From assembly GCA_000017645.1 (NCBI GenBank), contig CP000781.1, forward strand, positions 1,702,001-1,766,000: 64,000 nt of DNA, given 5' to 3'. Position numbers and translations under genes: made by a program. Shown here in pieces: positions 7,824 to 16,204 of the stretch (position 1 is its first letter; each line of letters opens with the position of its first letter). The notes beneath the pieces were generated by a model. That model worked only from the letters and a program-made list of their open reading frames with translations, was not told where the DNA came from and ran no database searches. This DNA is from Xanthobacter autotrophicus Py2 (lineage in GTDB: Bacteria; Pseudomonadota; Alphaproteobacteria; Rhizobiales; Xanthobacteraceae).

Positions 7824-9080
7824 TCAGCCGTTCATGGGCCAGATGGGCGCGGCGATGGCCACGTCGTCGGGGAAGATGGTGACGAACTTGCTGCCGGTGT
7901 ACTGCAGCAGAACCGGGCTCGCGTCGGGGTTCTGGCCTTCGTCGTTAAAGTGCACGCGCGCCCAGGGCATGATGGTGCGGGTGCCGGGAATGTCGGTGGC
8001 CACCAGCGCGTCGCGGATCTTGGTGCCGTCGGTGCTCTTGGCCCGGTCGATAGCGTCGGCGAGGATGACGAGGCCCATCAGCTCGCGGGACGAATTGTCG
8101 TTAAGGTCGCGCGAGGAGCGGGCCTTGTACATCTCGTTCACCTTGCCGATGAACGGGCGCTTGGCAGCCAGATCCAGCGAGAACGAGGCGCGGGAGATGG
8201 CGCCGATGAGCTTGTCGCCCACCGCGTCGAAGGTGACCTGCTCGGAGAAGCCGGAGGCCTGGGCGACGAGGTTCTTCGGCTTGTAGCCCAGCTCCGCCAT
8301 GGTCTTCACCAGAAGGATGGCGTCGGTGGTGTAGGTGGACGGCATCAGCACGTCCGGATCGGCGCTTTTCAGCTGCTGGACCTCGGCGGAGAGCGAGGGC
8401 GAGTTGGACTTGTACTTGATGTCGGCGGCGATCTTGTAGCCGCGCTCGGTGGCCAGCTTACGCTGCACGTTGGACGAATCCACGCCGAAGATGGTGTCCT
8501 CATAGAACAGGCCGACGCTGTCGATCTTTTTGCCCTTTTTCTTCTGGGCGTCGAAGAAGTCGAACATGGCGGCGGAGAACATCTCGTCCTGCGCGGCCGG
8601 GCGGAAGAAGAACTTCAGCTTCTTGCGCTGCAGGCTGGGGGAGGAGCTGTCCGCGCACAGGAACGGCACGCCGTAGCGCTCGGCCACCGCGCTCACGGTG
8701 GAGGACACCGCCGACTGGTAGCAGCCGATGAGGGCGGTCACCTTGTCCTGGGTGATGAGGCGCTCGGCCTCGGCGCGGCCCTTCTGCGGGTCGGCCTGGT
8801 GGTCGGCATAGACGAGGCGTACCTTGGCGCCGCCGAGGCCCGCAAGGCCGGCGGCCTTGGCGGTGGGCATGTCGAAGTCGAACGAGCCGTTGATGATCTC
8901 GGCGGCGGTCTCGAAGGCGTGGCGGGCATCGATGCCCACCTGGGCGCTCGGGCCGGACATGGCGTAGAGCACGCCGATGACCACTTCCGGCGCTCCCTGG
9001 GCGAAAGCTCGGGAAGCGGCGCCGGTGAGGCCGACGAGCGGCAGGGCGGAAGCGGCGAGAAGAAGCTCTCTGCGGTTCAT
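7824..9080 (-). CDS. Periplasmic substrate-binding protein of the Liv-type ABC importer
   Basis: A 418-residue type I periplasmic binding protein. The N-terminus (MNRRELLLAASALPLVGLTGAASRAFA) is an export signal with a Tat-like RR. The mature part begins QGAPEVVIGVLYAMSGPSAQVGID, typical of the LivK/AmiC-like family. A KKKGKK stretch is seen mid-protein. The size suits the urea/amide-type rather than short LivK proteins. It should deliver the ligand to LivHMGF. Its position between the DUF1445 gene and the permeases ties the ligand to D-glutamate/5-oxoproline metabolism; this is inference. Confidence 0.85.
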   Translation of the reverse strand: MNRRELLLAASALPLVGLTGAASRAFAQGAPEVVIGVLYAMSGPSAQVGIDARHAFETAAEIINGSFDFDMPTAKAAGLAGLGGAKVRLVYADHQADPQKGRAEAERLITQDKVTALIGCYQSAVSSTVSAVAERYGVPFLCADSSSPSLQRKKLKFFFRPAAQDEMFSAAMFDFFDAQKKKGKKIDSVGLFYEDTIFGVDSSNVQRKLATERGYKIAADIKYKSNSPSLSAEVQQLKSADPDVLMPSTYTTDAILLVKTMAELGYKPKNLVAQASGFSEQVTFDAVGDKLIGAISRASFSLDLAAKRPFIGKVNEMYKARSSRDLNDNSSRELMGLVILADAIDRAKSTDGTKIRDALVATDIPGTRTIMPWARVHFNDEGQNPDASPVLLQYTGSKFVTIFPDDVAIAAPIWPMNG

Positions 9081-9176
9081 GTGTGGTCCCCTCTGAAGGT
9101 CAGGATGTCTGGATCGGCATTTGTTGCAGTCTGCGCCGTTTTCGGCGTCAGTCCGAGCGTTGGCGCCCGGGAATGA

Positions 9177-10007
9177 TCAAAGGATCGCGAACTCGGTGTT
9201 GCGCCGGTCGGTGACCAGCATGCAGCCGGGCGCGTGGGTGATGGCGAAGGAGGGCTTGGCCTCGGCGATCACGGACTGGGGGGTGACGCCGCAGGCCCAG
9301 AACACCGGAAGCTCGTTGTCGAGCACTTCCACCGCGTCGCCATAGTCGGGCTTCATCAGGTCCTTGACGCCGATCAGCTCCGGCAGGCCCACATGCAGCG
9401 GCGCGCCGTGCACCTGGGGAAAGCGCGTGGTGATCTGGATGGCGCGGATGGCGTGGGCCGGCACCAGCGGACGCATGGACATGACCATGCGGCCCGAGAA
9501 GCGGCCCGCCGGCACGCACTGCACAGTGGTGCGGAACATGGGCACGCGCACATTGCGGTCCACATGGCGCAGGGGCAGGCCCTCGGCCATCAGCGCTTCC
9601 TCGAAGGACAGGGAGCAGCCGATGACGAAGGCGACCAGATCATCGCGCCAGTAGTCCGTCACGTCGGCGGTGTCGGCGATCACCTCTCCGTCCTGCCACA
9701 CCCGGTAGCCGGGGAAGTCGGTGCGGATGTCGAGGTCCTCGCCCAGCACGGGCACCTTGAAGCTGCCGGGCTCCGACATGCCGATGACCGGGCAGGGGCG
9801 CGGATTGAAATGGCAGAAGCGCAGGAATTCCTCTGCCAGTTCCTTGGGCAGCACGGCGAGGTTGCCCTGCACATAACCAGGCGCCATGCCGGCGGTGGGG
9901 CCGGTGAGCGCGCCGCTGCGGCAGGCCTGGCGCACCGCGAGCGGGGTCTGATAGGCGGCATAGGTGTCCGCCTGGGGCGCGACACGGAGGCTTGCTGTGC
10001 TGGCCAT
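9177..10007 (-). CDS. DUF1445 protein (YcsI-like, putative hydro-lyase / D-glutamate cyclase-related)
   Basis: A 276-residue protein of the DUF1445 family. The markers are [29 protein letters not shown], the [13 protein letters not shown] segment, [13 protein letters not shown], and the C-terminal [11 protein letters not shown] and [10 protein letters not shown]. In Bacillus subtilis the homologue ycsI sits in the ycsF-kip operon next to the pxp genes. In mammals a DUF1445-like region is joined to a DUF4392 region in mitochondrial D-glutamate cyclase; here both exist as separate genes. The ATG at 10007 has an AGGACGAG-like site. A 32-base inverted repeat lies upstream. Confidence 0.82.
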   Translation of the reverse strand: MASTASLRVAPQADTYAAYQTPLAVRQACRSGALTGPTAGMAPGYVQGNLAVLPKELAEEFLRFCHFNPRPCPVIGMSEPGSFKVPVLGEDLDIRTDFPGYRVWQDGEVIADTADVTDYWRDDLVAFVIGCSLSFEEALMAEGLPLRHVDRNVRVPMFRTTVQCVPAGRFSGRMVMSMRPLVPAHAIRAIQITTRFPQVHGAPLHVGLPELIGVKDLMKPDYGDAVEVLDNELPVFWACGVTPQSVIAEAKPSFAITHAPGCMLVTDRRNTEFAIL

Positions 10008-10077
10008 GGTGAGGCTCGTCCTGTTGATCGCCGTGGCGATTCGGGGCTGATCGGGTGTGGAGCGCGCCTGGCAGTGT

Positions 10078-10109
10078 GCCCATGGAATGAGCGCGCTCGA
10101 TCCATGGGC
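10078..10109. promoter_or_regulatory. 32-base inverted repeat upstream of the DUF1445 gene
   Basis: GCCCATGGA and TCCATGGGC are exact 9-bp arms around a central GAGCGCGCTC palindrome, with only two unpaired positions per side. On the minus strand it directly follows a GATAAT at 10115-10110. A possible TTGGAC at 10140-10135 is 19 bases away, which is long for a sigma-70 spacer. It could be an operator, or an mRNA hairpin in the leader of the DUF1445-transporter-pxp genes. Confidence 0.5.
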
Positions 10110-10190
10110 ATTATCTGGACAAACTAAGCACAAGGTCCAATGATGATTCAGGATTGTTTCGGATAAGGCGTACTTATAGTTGGCGCCAGC

Positions 10191-10658
10191 TCACGGTTTG
10201 AGGGCGAAACAGGCCTCCACTTCCACCGTCATTCCGCTGGGCAGGGAGGAGGCGCCGCTGGCGATGCGGGCATGCGGCCCGCGCTCGCCGAATACGGCGC
10301 AGAACAGGTCCGAAGCCCCGTTGATGACGCCGGGATGGCCCTCGAAGGTGTCCACGCAATGCACCAGCCCGGCCACGCGCACCACCTGCGCCACCCGGTC
10401 GAGGTCGCCGTCGCAGGCGGCCTTGAGCTGGGCGAGAAGGTTGAGGGCGCAGAGCTTTGCGGCCTCGTAGCCCTCCTCGGGCGTGCGCTCGGCGCCCACC
10501 TTGCCGGCATAGAGCAACTGGCCGTCGCGGCGCGGGCCCTGCCCGGAAATGAACACCAGGTCGCCCACCCGCACGAACGGCACATAGGTGCCGCGCGGGG
10601 TGCCAGCCTGCGGCAGGGTCAGGCCGAGGGCGGCGAGCTTGTCTTCCGCTTCAGTCAT
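10191..10658 (-). CDS. RidA/YjgF/UK114-family imine deaminase
   Basis: A 155-residue RidA-family protein (KLAALGLTLPQAGTPRGTYVPFVRVGDLVFISGQGPRRDG). The C-terminal SGMTVEVEACFAL is the typical family end and is usually a trimer interface. RidA proteins hydrolyse reactive enamine/imine intermediates released by PLP enzymes such as threonine/serine dehydratase, whose gene is two positions upstream. It follows the DUF4392 gene by 10 bases, so co-expression is likely. It acts in the cytoplasm. Confidence 0.88.
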   Translation of the reverse strand: MTEAEDKLAALGLTLPQAGTPRGTYVPFVRVGDLVFISGQGPRRDGQLLYAGKVGAERTPEEGYEAAKLCALNLLAQLKAACDGDLDRVAQVVRVAGLVHCVDTFEGHPGVINGASDLFCAVFGERGPHARIASGASSLPSGMTVEVEACFALKP

Positions 10659-10668
10659 GTGTGTAGCC

Positions 10669-11736
10669 TCACTTCACCTGACGCCAGTCGCCCCGGTCGC
10701 CCTTCCAGTTGACGCTGTCCCCCAGGGTGCGCGCAACGGTGAGCTTCAGGGTGCGCACAAGGCCTTCCCACTCCTTTGCGGAAAGCCCGTCCACCGCCGG
10801 CTCGGGCGCCATGAACATGCCGTCCACACCGCCGAAGGCCACGCACTGCTCGATGGCGCGCACCTCCAGCTCCGGATCGTGGAACACCACCGGGTTTTCC
10901 AGCAGCGCCGAGAGCGCGGCCACAAGGCCGGTGGCCCCGAGGTTGGAGATGTTGGCCACCAGAAGGTGCCCCGCGGCAGTGGCCGCCGCCACCCCGCCAC
11001 GGCCGGGAATGCCGCAGTCTGCCGCCTTGGGCGAGAAGGCGGGCAGGTCTTCGGCAATGACGCCCATGCCCAGTTCGTTGCCGCCGTCGCCGATGCCGAT
11101 GAAGGGCAGGCCCATGGCCTTGCCGGTGCGGAACAGATAGTCGAGGTCGCCCACCATGCCGTCCAGCGGGCGCCCGCCGAGGCCGTGGTAGAGCCCGTTC
11201 GCATTGGCGCCCGGCCGCTCGATGGCGATGAGCAGTTGCGGGCGGGTGTGCTCCAGCAGTTCGTCGGCCACGGTACGGCAGCCTTCCGCATCCTTCGGCA
11301 CGGTGCGGATATAGACCGGGCGCAGGAACGGCACGGGCCGGATGACGCCGTCGGCCGGGAAGGGCAGGGGGGCAAGCCCCGCGCCCCGGCAGGTGGCGGC
11401 CATCATCTCCGCCCAGTCCTCGTCGATGACGATGACGCTCTCCACCCCGAAGCCCAGGAACAGGGCACGGGCGATGAGCGCCGCGCCCACCGGCCCGTCG
11501 GTCTCCGGCACGCCGCCGCCTTCGGGAAAGCCGGTGGCGATGAGGGCGGGGCCGCCCTTGGTGGTGAGGGTCGCGGCGATGATCTCTGCCGCCCCCATGG
11601 CGATGAAGCCCGGCTGCCGACGCGCCAGCGCCACCCGGATCGGCCCGATGAGGCCGACGCCGGTGAAATCAAGGCACATGAAGTCGTCGATGGTGCGCGC
11701 CACCCGCGCATAAAGGGCCGTGTCCTTGGCGAGCAT
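10669..11736 (-). CDS. DUF4392 protein, D-glutamate cyclase-like
   Basis: A 355-residue protein matching the D-glutamate cyclase-like C-terminal domain (DUF4392). Markers are the glycine-rich TGFPEGGGVPETDGPVGA near residues 68-85, LLIAIERPGANANGLYHGLGG, GIGDGGNELGMG and HLLVANISNLGATGL. The mammalian homologue converts D-glutamate to 5-oxo-D-proline; the same reaction is proposed here. It sits in one run with RidA and the dehydratase and shares the locus with DUF1445 and pxpABC. Family membership is strong; enzyme activity is inference. Confidence 0.8.
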   Translation of the reverse strand: MLAKDTALYARVARTIDDFMCLDFTGVGLIGPIRVALARRQPGFIAMGAAEIIAATLTTKGGPALIATGFPEGGGVPETDGPVGAALIARALFLGFGVESVIVIDEDWAEMMAATCRGAGLAPLPFPADGVIRPVPFLRPVYIRTVPKDAEGCRTVADELLEHTRPQLLIAIERPGANANGLYHGLGGRPLDGMVGDLDYLFRTGKAMGLPFIGIGDGGNELGMGVIAEDLPAFSPKAADCGIPGRGGVAAATAAGHLLVANISNLGATGLVAALSALLENPVVFHDPELEVRAIEQCVAFGGVDGMFMAPEPAVDGLSAKEWEGLVRTLKLTVARTLGDSVNWKGDRGDWRQVK

Positions 11737-11772
11737 GGTGAACCCTGTGGGTTGGAAGCGAGAAGAAAGGGT

Positions 11773-12795
11773 TCAGGCGCCGATGCAGGCGGCGTAGGTG
11801 TCGGGGTCCACGTTGCCACCGGAGAGCACGACGCCCACGGTCTTGCCCTTGGCGTCCACCTTTCCCGCCAGCACGGCGGCGAGCGGGGTGACGCCGCCGG
11901 GCTCCACCACCAGCTTCAGCGTGTCATAGACGAGGCGCATGGCGGCCTTCACTTCGTCGTCGGTCACCGCCACGCCGCCCGCCAGCAGCGCGCGGTTGAT
12001 GGGGAAGGTGAGCAGGCCGGGAGTGGGCACCATCAGGGCGTCGCACAGCGTCGTGGCGCCCGGCGCGTTGCGCTCCGGCTTGCCGGAGGCCAGCGAGCGG
12101 GCGGTGTCGTCGAAGCCGGCGGGCTCGGCGCTATAGACCAGGGTTGCCGGCGAGCGGGCCTTGAGGGCAGTGGCGGCGCCCGCCACCAGGCCGCCGCCGG
12201 AACAGGCGAACAGGGCCATGTCGAGCTGCGCGCCGAGGGCTGCCGCCTGCTCGGCCAGTTCCAGGCCCACCGTGCCCTGGCCGGCGATGACGTGGGGGTC
12301 GTCATAAGGCGGGATGATGACGGCGCCGGTGCGGGCAGCGATGTCGGCGCCGATCTCCTCGCGCACTTCGGTGGCGCGGTCATAGAGGCGCACGGTGCCG
12401 CCGAGCCGTTCGGCGCCCTCGACCTTGGCGCGCGGGGCGTCGGAGGGCATCAGGATGGTGGCTTTGATGCCGTGGCGCGCGGCCACCGCCGAGATGGCGA
12501 GGGCATGGTTGCCCGAGGACCAGGCGACGATGCCGCCGGCCCGCTCGGCGGCGCTCATCAGGGCCACGCGATTGGAAGCACCGCGGAACTTGAACGAGCC
12601 GGTATGCTGCAACATTTCCGGCTTGATGAGAATTCGTGCCCCGCAGGCCGCGTTGATGGCCGCATTCTCGAAGAGCGGGGTGCGGATGACCTGCCCGGAA
12701 ATACGATCATATGCTGCCTCAACGTCAGCGATCGTGGCGGCGAATACATGAGAAGTGTCGGGAATGACGGAGAACAGTGCGGATTGAGATGGCAT
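11773..12795 (-). CDS. PLP-dependent threonine/serine dehydratase (or racemase) family enzyme
   Basis: A 340-residue fold-type II PLP enzyme. The PLP lysine is Lys69 in GSFKFRGASN. SSGNHALAIS is the substrate loop and CSGGGLVAG is the phosphate-binding glycine cluster. There is no C-terminal ACT domain, so it is the short catabolic type, as in serine racemase, hydroxyaspartate dehydratase or degradative threonine dehydratase. The product would be an imine, which fits the RidA gene downstream. Substrate and D/L preference cannot be read from the sequence. Confidence 0.82.
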   Translation of the reverse strand: MPSQSALFSVIPDTSHVFAATIADVEAAYDRISGQVIRTPLFENAAINAACGARILIKPEMLQHTGSFKFRGASNRVALMSAAERAGGIVAWSSGNHALAISAVAARHGIKATILMPSDAPRAKVEGAERLGGTVRLYDRATEVREEIGADIAARTGAVIIPPYDDPHVIAGQGTVGLELAEQAAALGAQLDMALFACSGGGLVAGAATALKARSPATLVYSAEPAGFDDTARSLASGKPERNAPGATTLCDALMVPTPGLLTFPINRALLAGGVAVTDDEVKAAMRLVYDTLKLVVEPGGVTPLAAVLAGKVDAKGKTVGVVLSGGNVDPDTYAACIGA

Positions 12796-12844
12796 GGTCG
12801 GGCCTCGGCGGGAGAGGTCGCCATGTCATCACGCTCCATACATG

Positions 12845-12867
12845 CATACAAATTATGATCCTGTATG
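12845..12867. promoter_or_regulatory. Candidate LysR operator upstream of the dehydratase operon
   Basis: CATACA-N11-TGTATG is a perfect 6-bp inverted repeat in an AT-rich gap between the LysR stop and the dehydratase start. A further CATACATG half-site lies just to its left. Size, symmetry and position suit a LysR-type regulator, though the arm spacing is wider than a standard T-N11-A box. Confidence 0.5.
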
Positions 12868-12875
12868 AACTTTAA

Positions 12876-13790
12876 TCATGCCCGCTTATTGGCCAACTCC
12901 CCGGCCCGGTCCTCCCGCGCCACCTCTGCGGCGAGGGCGGCAAGCGGACCGGCGATGCCGCCGCCCATGGCCATGGGATAGCTGGCGGTGAAGGCGAGGT
13001 CCGGCAGGGCGACCTCGGTCTCAACCACCCGCAGCTTGCCGGCGGCCAGCTCCGCGCGGATCACGTCGGGGGGAATGACGCTGAGGCCGATATGGTCCTC
13101 GGTCATGCGGATGATGGTGGAGAGGGAGGAATTGCTGAACAGGCGCGGCGATCCGATCTCCGGAATGCTCAGGATCTCCCGCAGGAAAGTATAGGGATAG
13201 GTGGATTTCGGATAGGTGATGAGCGGATACTTCAGAAGATCCCGCCGCGACAGGGGCTCGGCCGCGAGGGACAGGTCGCTGGCGGCGATGAAGGCCAGCG
13301 CATAGCTGCCGAGGTCGAGGTTGCTCATGTTGGGCTCGTTCACCGGACCCAGCAGGAAGGCGAGGTCCAGCTCCCGCTTCACCAGCGCGTCGCGCATCAC
13401 CGGCGACACGTCCACCGTGATGTCGATGAGCACGTTCGGATAAACCGCGTGGGCCCGCTCGATGAAGCGGGACAGCCAAGTCTGAACGATGGTCTCCGCA
13501 ACTCCGAGGCGCACCACCCCGCGCATGGCCTCGGGGGTCGCCACCGCTTCCAGCATGGCGGAGCGCAGCCTGAGAAAGCGCTCGGCATAATCCACCAGCA
13601 CCCGGCCCTTCTCGGTGAGGCTGATGGAGCGCGAGGACCGCTCGAACAGGCGTGTCCGCAACTCGGTCTCCAGCGCGGCGATGCGCTGGGATACGGCGGG
13701 CTGGGTGGTGTTCAGCCGCTCGGCCGCCTTGCTGAAGCTTTCCAGCTGCGACACCCAGTAGAAGATTTCAAGGCTGCGGAAATCGACCAT
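12876..13790 (-). CDS. LysR-family transcriptional regulator
   Basis: A 304-residue LysR regulator. The winged helix-turn-helix is at the N-terminus (LEIFYWVSQLESFSKAAERLNTTQPAVSQRIAALE), followed by the linker helix and a ligand-binding domain (VRLGVAETIVQTWLSRF onward). It is on the same strand as, and just upstream of, the dehydratase-RidA-pxp genes rather than divergent. It is the likely regulator of that cluster and may bind the inverted repeat at 12845-12867. The inducer is unknown. Confidence 0.88.
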   Translation of the reverse strand: MVDFRSLEIFYWVSQLESFSKAAERLNTTQPAVSQRIAALETELRTRLFERSSRSISLTEKGRVLVDYAERFLRLRSAMLEAVATPEAMRGVVRLGVAETIVQTWLSRFIERAHAVYPNVLIDITVDVSPVMRDALVKRELDLAFLLGPVNEPNMSNLDLGSYALAFIAASDLSLAAEPLSRRDLLKYPLITYPKSTYPYTFLREILSIPEIGSPRLFSNSSLSTIIRMTEDHIGLSVIPPDVIRAELAAGKLRVVETEVALPDLAFTASYPMAMGGGIAGPLAALAAEVAREDRAGELANKRA

Positions 13791-14095
13791 CGAACGCGGT
13801 ACGCCTTAAGAGGGGCCACAATTGTAGGCCGATGGGGGGCGCTGGCAATCGCGGCTTCCACCCTGCCGCCATCTGCCCCCGTCCGCCCACGGGAGAGGGG
13901 TGACTGCGTTTCAGGTCACATGCGCCGCCGCGGCGGCAGCATCGCGCGAAGCATCACACTCGGAGCCCGTTCGGAAATTCAAAGGAGCTCAAGCGCAATC
14001 ACCCCCGTCATACCCGGGACAAGTCCGGCCATGACGGTGAAAGTGCGCCTGCGACGGCTGCAATCGCCCATCTGGGTGAATCTTCAAACCGTCTC
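13791..14095. other. 305-base stretch without a gene, containing a repeat copy
   Basis: It separates the LysR start from the glutathione transferase stop. It should hold the lysR promoter near its left end, where AT-richer bases (CACAATTGTAGG) occur, and it contains the 33-base palindromic repeat copy B. No convincing short gene is visible on either strand. Confidence 0.6.
14005..14037. repeat. 33-base palindromic repeat, copy B
   Basis: The same CCGTCA/TGACGG ends and the same length as the copy at 4405-4437, with 27 of 33 positions identical by eye. The inner stem is less perfect than in copy A. It lies between two minus-strand genes. Confidence 0.6.
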
Positions 14096-14731
14096 TCAGG
14101 TGAGCGGCAGCACCATCAGCTCGGTCGCGATGGGGCGGGCCTTCACCCGCTGGTACCAGGCAAACAGGTGCGGGAAATCCGGGCGCTCGAGCCCGGTGCC
14201 GTCCAGGGGCAGGTTGAACCAGCGGTGGCAGGCGCTGGCCAGCGGGATGTCGGCCATGGTGAAGCGCTCGTCCACCAGGTAGGTGCGCGTCGCCAGTGCC
14301 CCGTCGGCCACCGCCAGCGCGTCCTTCAGCTCACCGAAGGCGCGGGTGATGACGATCATGTCGCGGGCTTCCGGCTTGGTGCGCACGATGCCGCGGAACA
14401 CCGGCGAGAGCACGGGCGCCACCGCGCTCAGCTGGAAGTCCATCCAGTGGTCGGCGTCGGCGCGCAGGCGGGCGTCCTCGGGCATCAGGGTGCCCATGCC
14501 GTGGCGGGCGCACAGATAGCGCACGATGGCGTTGGATTCCCACAGCACGAAGCCGTCGTCCTCGATCACCGGAACCCGGCCGAAGGGGTTGAGGGCGCGG
14601 AAGGCGGGCGTGTCCACGAGGCCGAAGACGCCGCCGGCGTCGATGCGCTCGAACGGCACCGAAAGCTCCCGCGCGCACCACACCACCTTTTCCACGTTCA
14701 CCGAGTTCAGCCGGCCCCAGATCTTCAACAT
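14096..14731 (-). CDS. Glutathione S-transferase family protein
   Basis: A 211-residue GST. The N-terminal thioredoxin-like domain contains IWGRLNSVNVEKVVWCARELSVPFE, the cis-Pro region FGRVPVIEDDGFVLWESNAIVRYL (Glu-Ser-Asn binds glutathione) and then an all-helical C-terminal domain. The sequence resembles the soluble theta/beta-like bacterial GSTs. The start has AGGAGA upstream. Its neighbour downstream on the minus strand is the LysR regulator, 305 bases away. The substrate is unknown. Confidence 0.85.
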   Translation of the reverse strand: MLKIWGRLNSVNVEKVVWCARELSVPFERIDAGGVFGLVDTPAFRALNPFGRVPVIEDDGFVLWESNAIVRYLCARHGMGTLMPEDARLRADADHWMDFQLSAVAPVLSPVFRGIVRTKPEARDMIVITRAFGELKDALAVADGALATRTYLVDERFTMADIPLASACHRWFNLPLDGTGLERPDFPHLFAWYQRVKARPIATELMVLPLT

Positions 14732-14782
14732 CCCCGTCTCCTTTTCCCCGAACGGTTCGGGTGGCGCCCGACCCCGGCCGTC

Positions 14783-16204
14783 TCAGCGCTCCGTGAAGGC
14801 GCGGGAGAAGGCATCGGTGATGGGACGCACCAGATAGCTCAGGACGGAGCGCTCGCCCACATAGAAGGCGACTTCCGCATTCATGCCGGGCACGAGGCGC
14901 TGTTTCAGGGCCGGGGGAATGTCGGTCTCGGCCACAGCCACCCGGGCGAGGAAGTAGGGCTGGTGGGTGGTCTCGTCCACCAGCCGGTCGCGCGAGACGG
15001 TCTTGAGCCTGCCCATCACCATGGGGGTGGTGCGATCGTGGAAGGCGGGGAAGCGCACCTCCACCGCATCGTCCTTCTTGAGCCGGTCGATGTCCTGCAC
15101 CGGCACCTGGGCATCCACCACCAAAGGCTCGTCCAGGGGCACGATCTCCAGCAGCGTGTCGCCAGCCCGCGCCACCGCGCCGACCGTGTAGGCGCGGGCG
15201 TTGATGTTCTGCACCGTGCCGGAGCGCGGGGCGCGGATGTCGATGCGCCCGAGCACGTTGCGCGTCACCCGCACCTTCTCGGTCAGCTCGGCGATCCTCT
15301 GGCGCACCTCCAGCAATTGCTTGCCGATGTCCTCGGCCCGCTGCTGGCGCAACTGGGACACCTGCATGGTGAGTTCGCCGATGGAGCCGCGCACCTTGGC
15401 GGTGTCGGCGGTGTTGCGGCCGACCACGCCTTCGAGCCGCGCCTTCTCCCGCTCGATCTGGGAGACGCGGGACTTGTTCACCAGCCGCTTCTGCTCCAGC
15501 TGGCGGAGGGAATCCAGCTCGTCGTCGATGAACATCAACTGCTGCTCGGCGGAGAGCCGCTCCTGCGTCAGGCCCTCGATCTCGTGGCCCGACTGCTCGG
15601 CGCGGTTTTCCAGGATGCCGGTCTGGCTCTTGAAGGCGGCGCGCCGGTCGCGGAACTGGGTGAGCTGGTCGGCCATGGCGTCGCGCACCACGGGTTGGCC
15701 GGCATTGGCGAGGAGATCGTCGGGAAAGACGATCTGCTCCCGCTCGTCCCGCTCCGCAATCAGCCGCGCCTCCAGCGCCAGGGCGGCGCGCAGCTGGGCC
15801 AGTGCGGCGTCGTCGCTGGCCTTGGACTGGGTCGGGTCGAGGCGGAACAGCACCTGGTCCTTCACCACCTCCTCGCCTTCCTTGACGAGGATTTCCGCGA
15901 CGATCCCGCCTTCCAGGTGCTGCACCACCTGCCGCTTGCTCTCCACTGCCACCACGCCGGGGGCGATGACGGCGCTATCCACCCGGGCCAGCGCCGCCCA
16001 GCCGCTGACACCGAGGAAGGTGAAGGCGATGACGGCGTAGCCGATGCGGGCCATGGCATTGTAGTCGCCCGAGGGCGGCGGGGGCGCGCCCGGTGCGGTC
16101 GGGGGAGCCGGTGTGGTTGGTCGCACGCCGGCGGCAGCTCCCATGTCCGCTCCGGCCAGTGCGGCGCGGGGGCTGAACCAGCTTTCAAGAAACCGCATGG
16201 CCAT
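14783..16204 (-). CDS. prtE: Type I secretion periplasmic adaptor (HlyD/PrtE family)
   Basis: A 473-residue membrane-fusion protein. A Pro-rich cytoplasmic N-terminus (about residues 25-45) is followed by one membrane segment (YAVIAFTFLGVSGWAAL), the lipoyl half-motif GVVAVESKRQVVQHLEGGIVAEILVKEGEEV, a long coiled coil (about residues 115-300) and the PRSGTVQNI second half. The end is a beta domain with GMNAEVAFYVGERSVLSYLVRPI. This is the HlyD/PrtE type that joins the inner-membrane ABC exporter to TolC. It overlaps the ABC gene by 20 bases. No TolC gene is seen nearby. Confidence 0.9.
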   Translation of the reverse strand: MAMRFLESWFSPRAALAGADMGAAAGVRPTTPAPPTAPGAPPPPSGDYNAMARIGYAVIAFTFLGVSGWAALARVDSAVIAPGVVAVESKRQVVQHLEGGIVAEILVKEGEEVVKDQVLFRLDPTQSKASDDAALAQLRAALALEARLIAERDEREQIVFPDDLLANAGQPVVRDAMADQLTQFRDRRAAFKSQTGILENRAEQSGHEIEGLTQERLSAEQQLMFIDDELDSLRQLEQKRLVNKSRVSQIEREKARLEGVVGRNTADTAKVRGSIGELTMQVSQLRQQRAEDIGKQLLEVRQRIAELTEKVRVTRNVLGRIDIRAPRSGTVQNINARAYTVGAVARAGDTLLEIVPLDEPLVVDAQVPVQDIDRLKKDDAVEVRFPAFHDRTTPMVMGRLKTVSRDRLVDETTHQPYFLARVAVAETDIPPALKQRLVPGMNAEVAFYVGERSVLSYLVRPITDAFSRAFTER

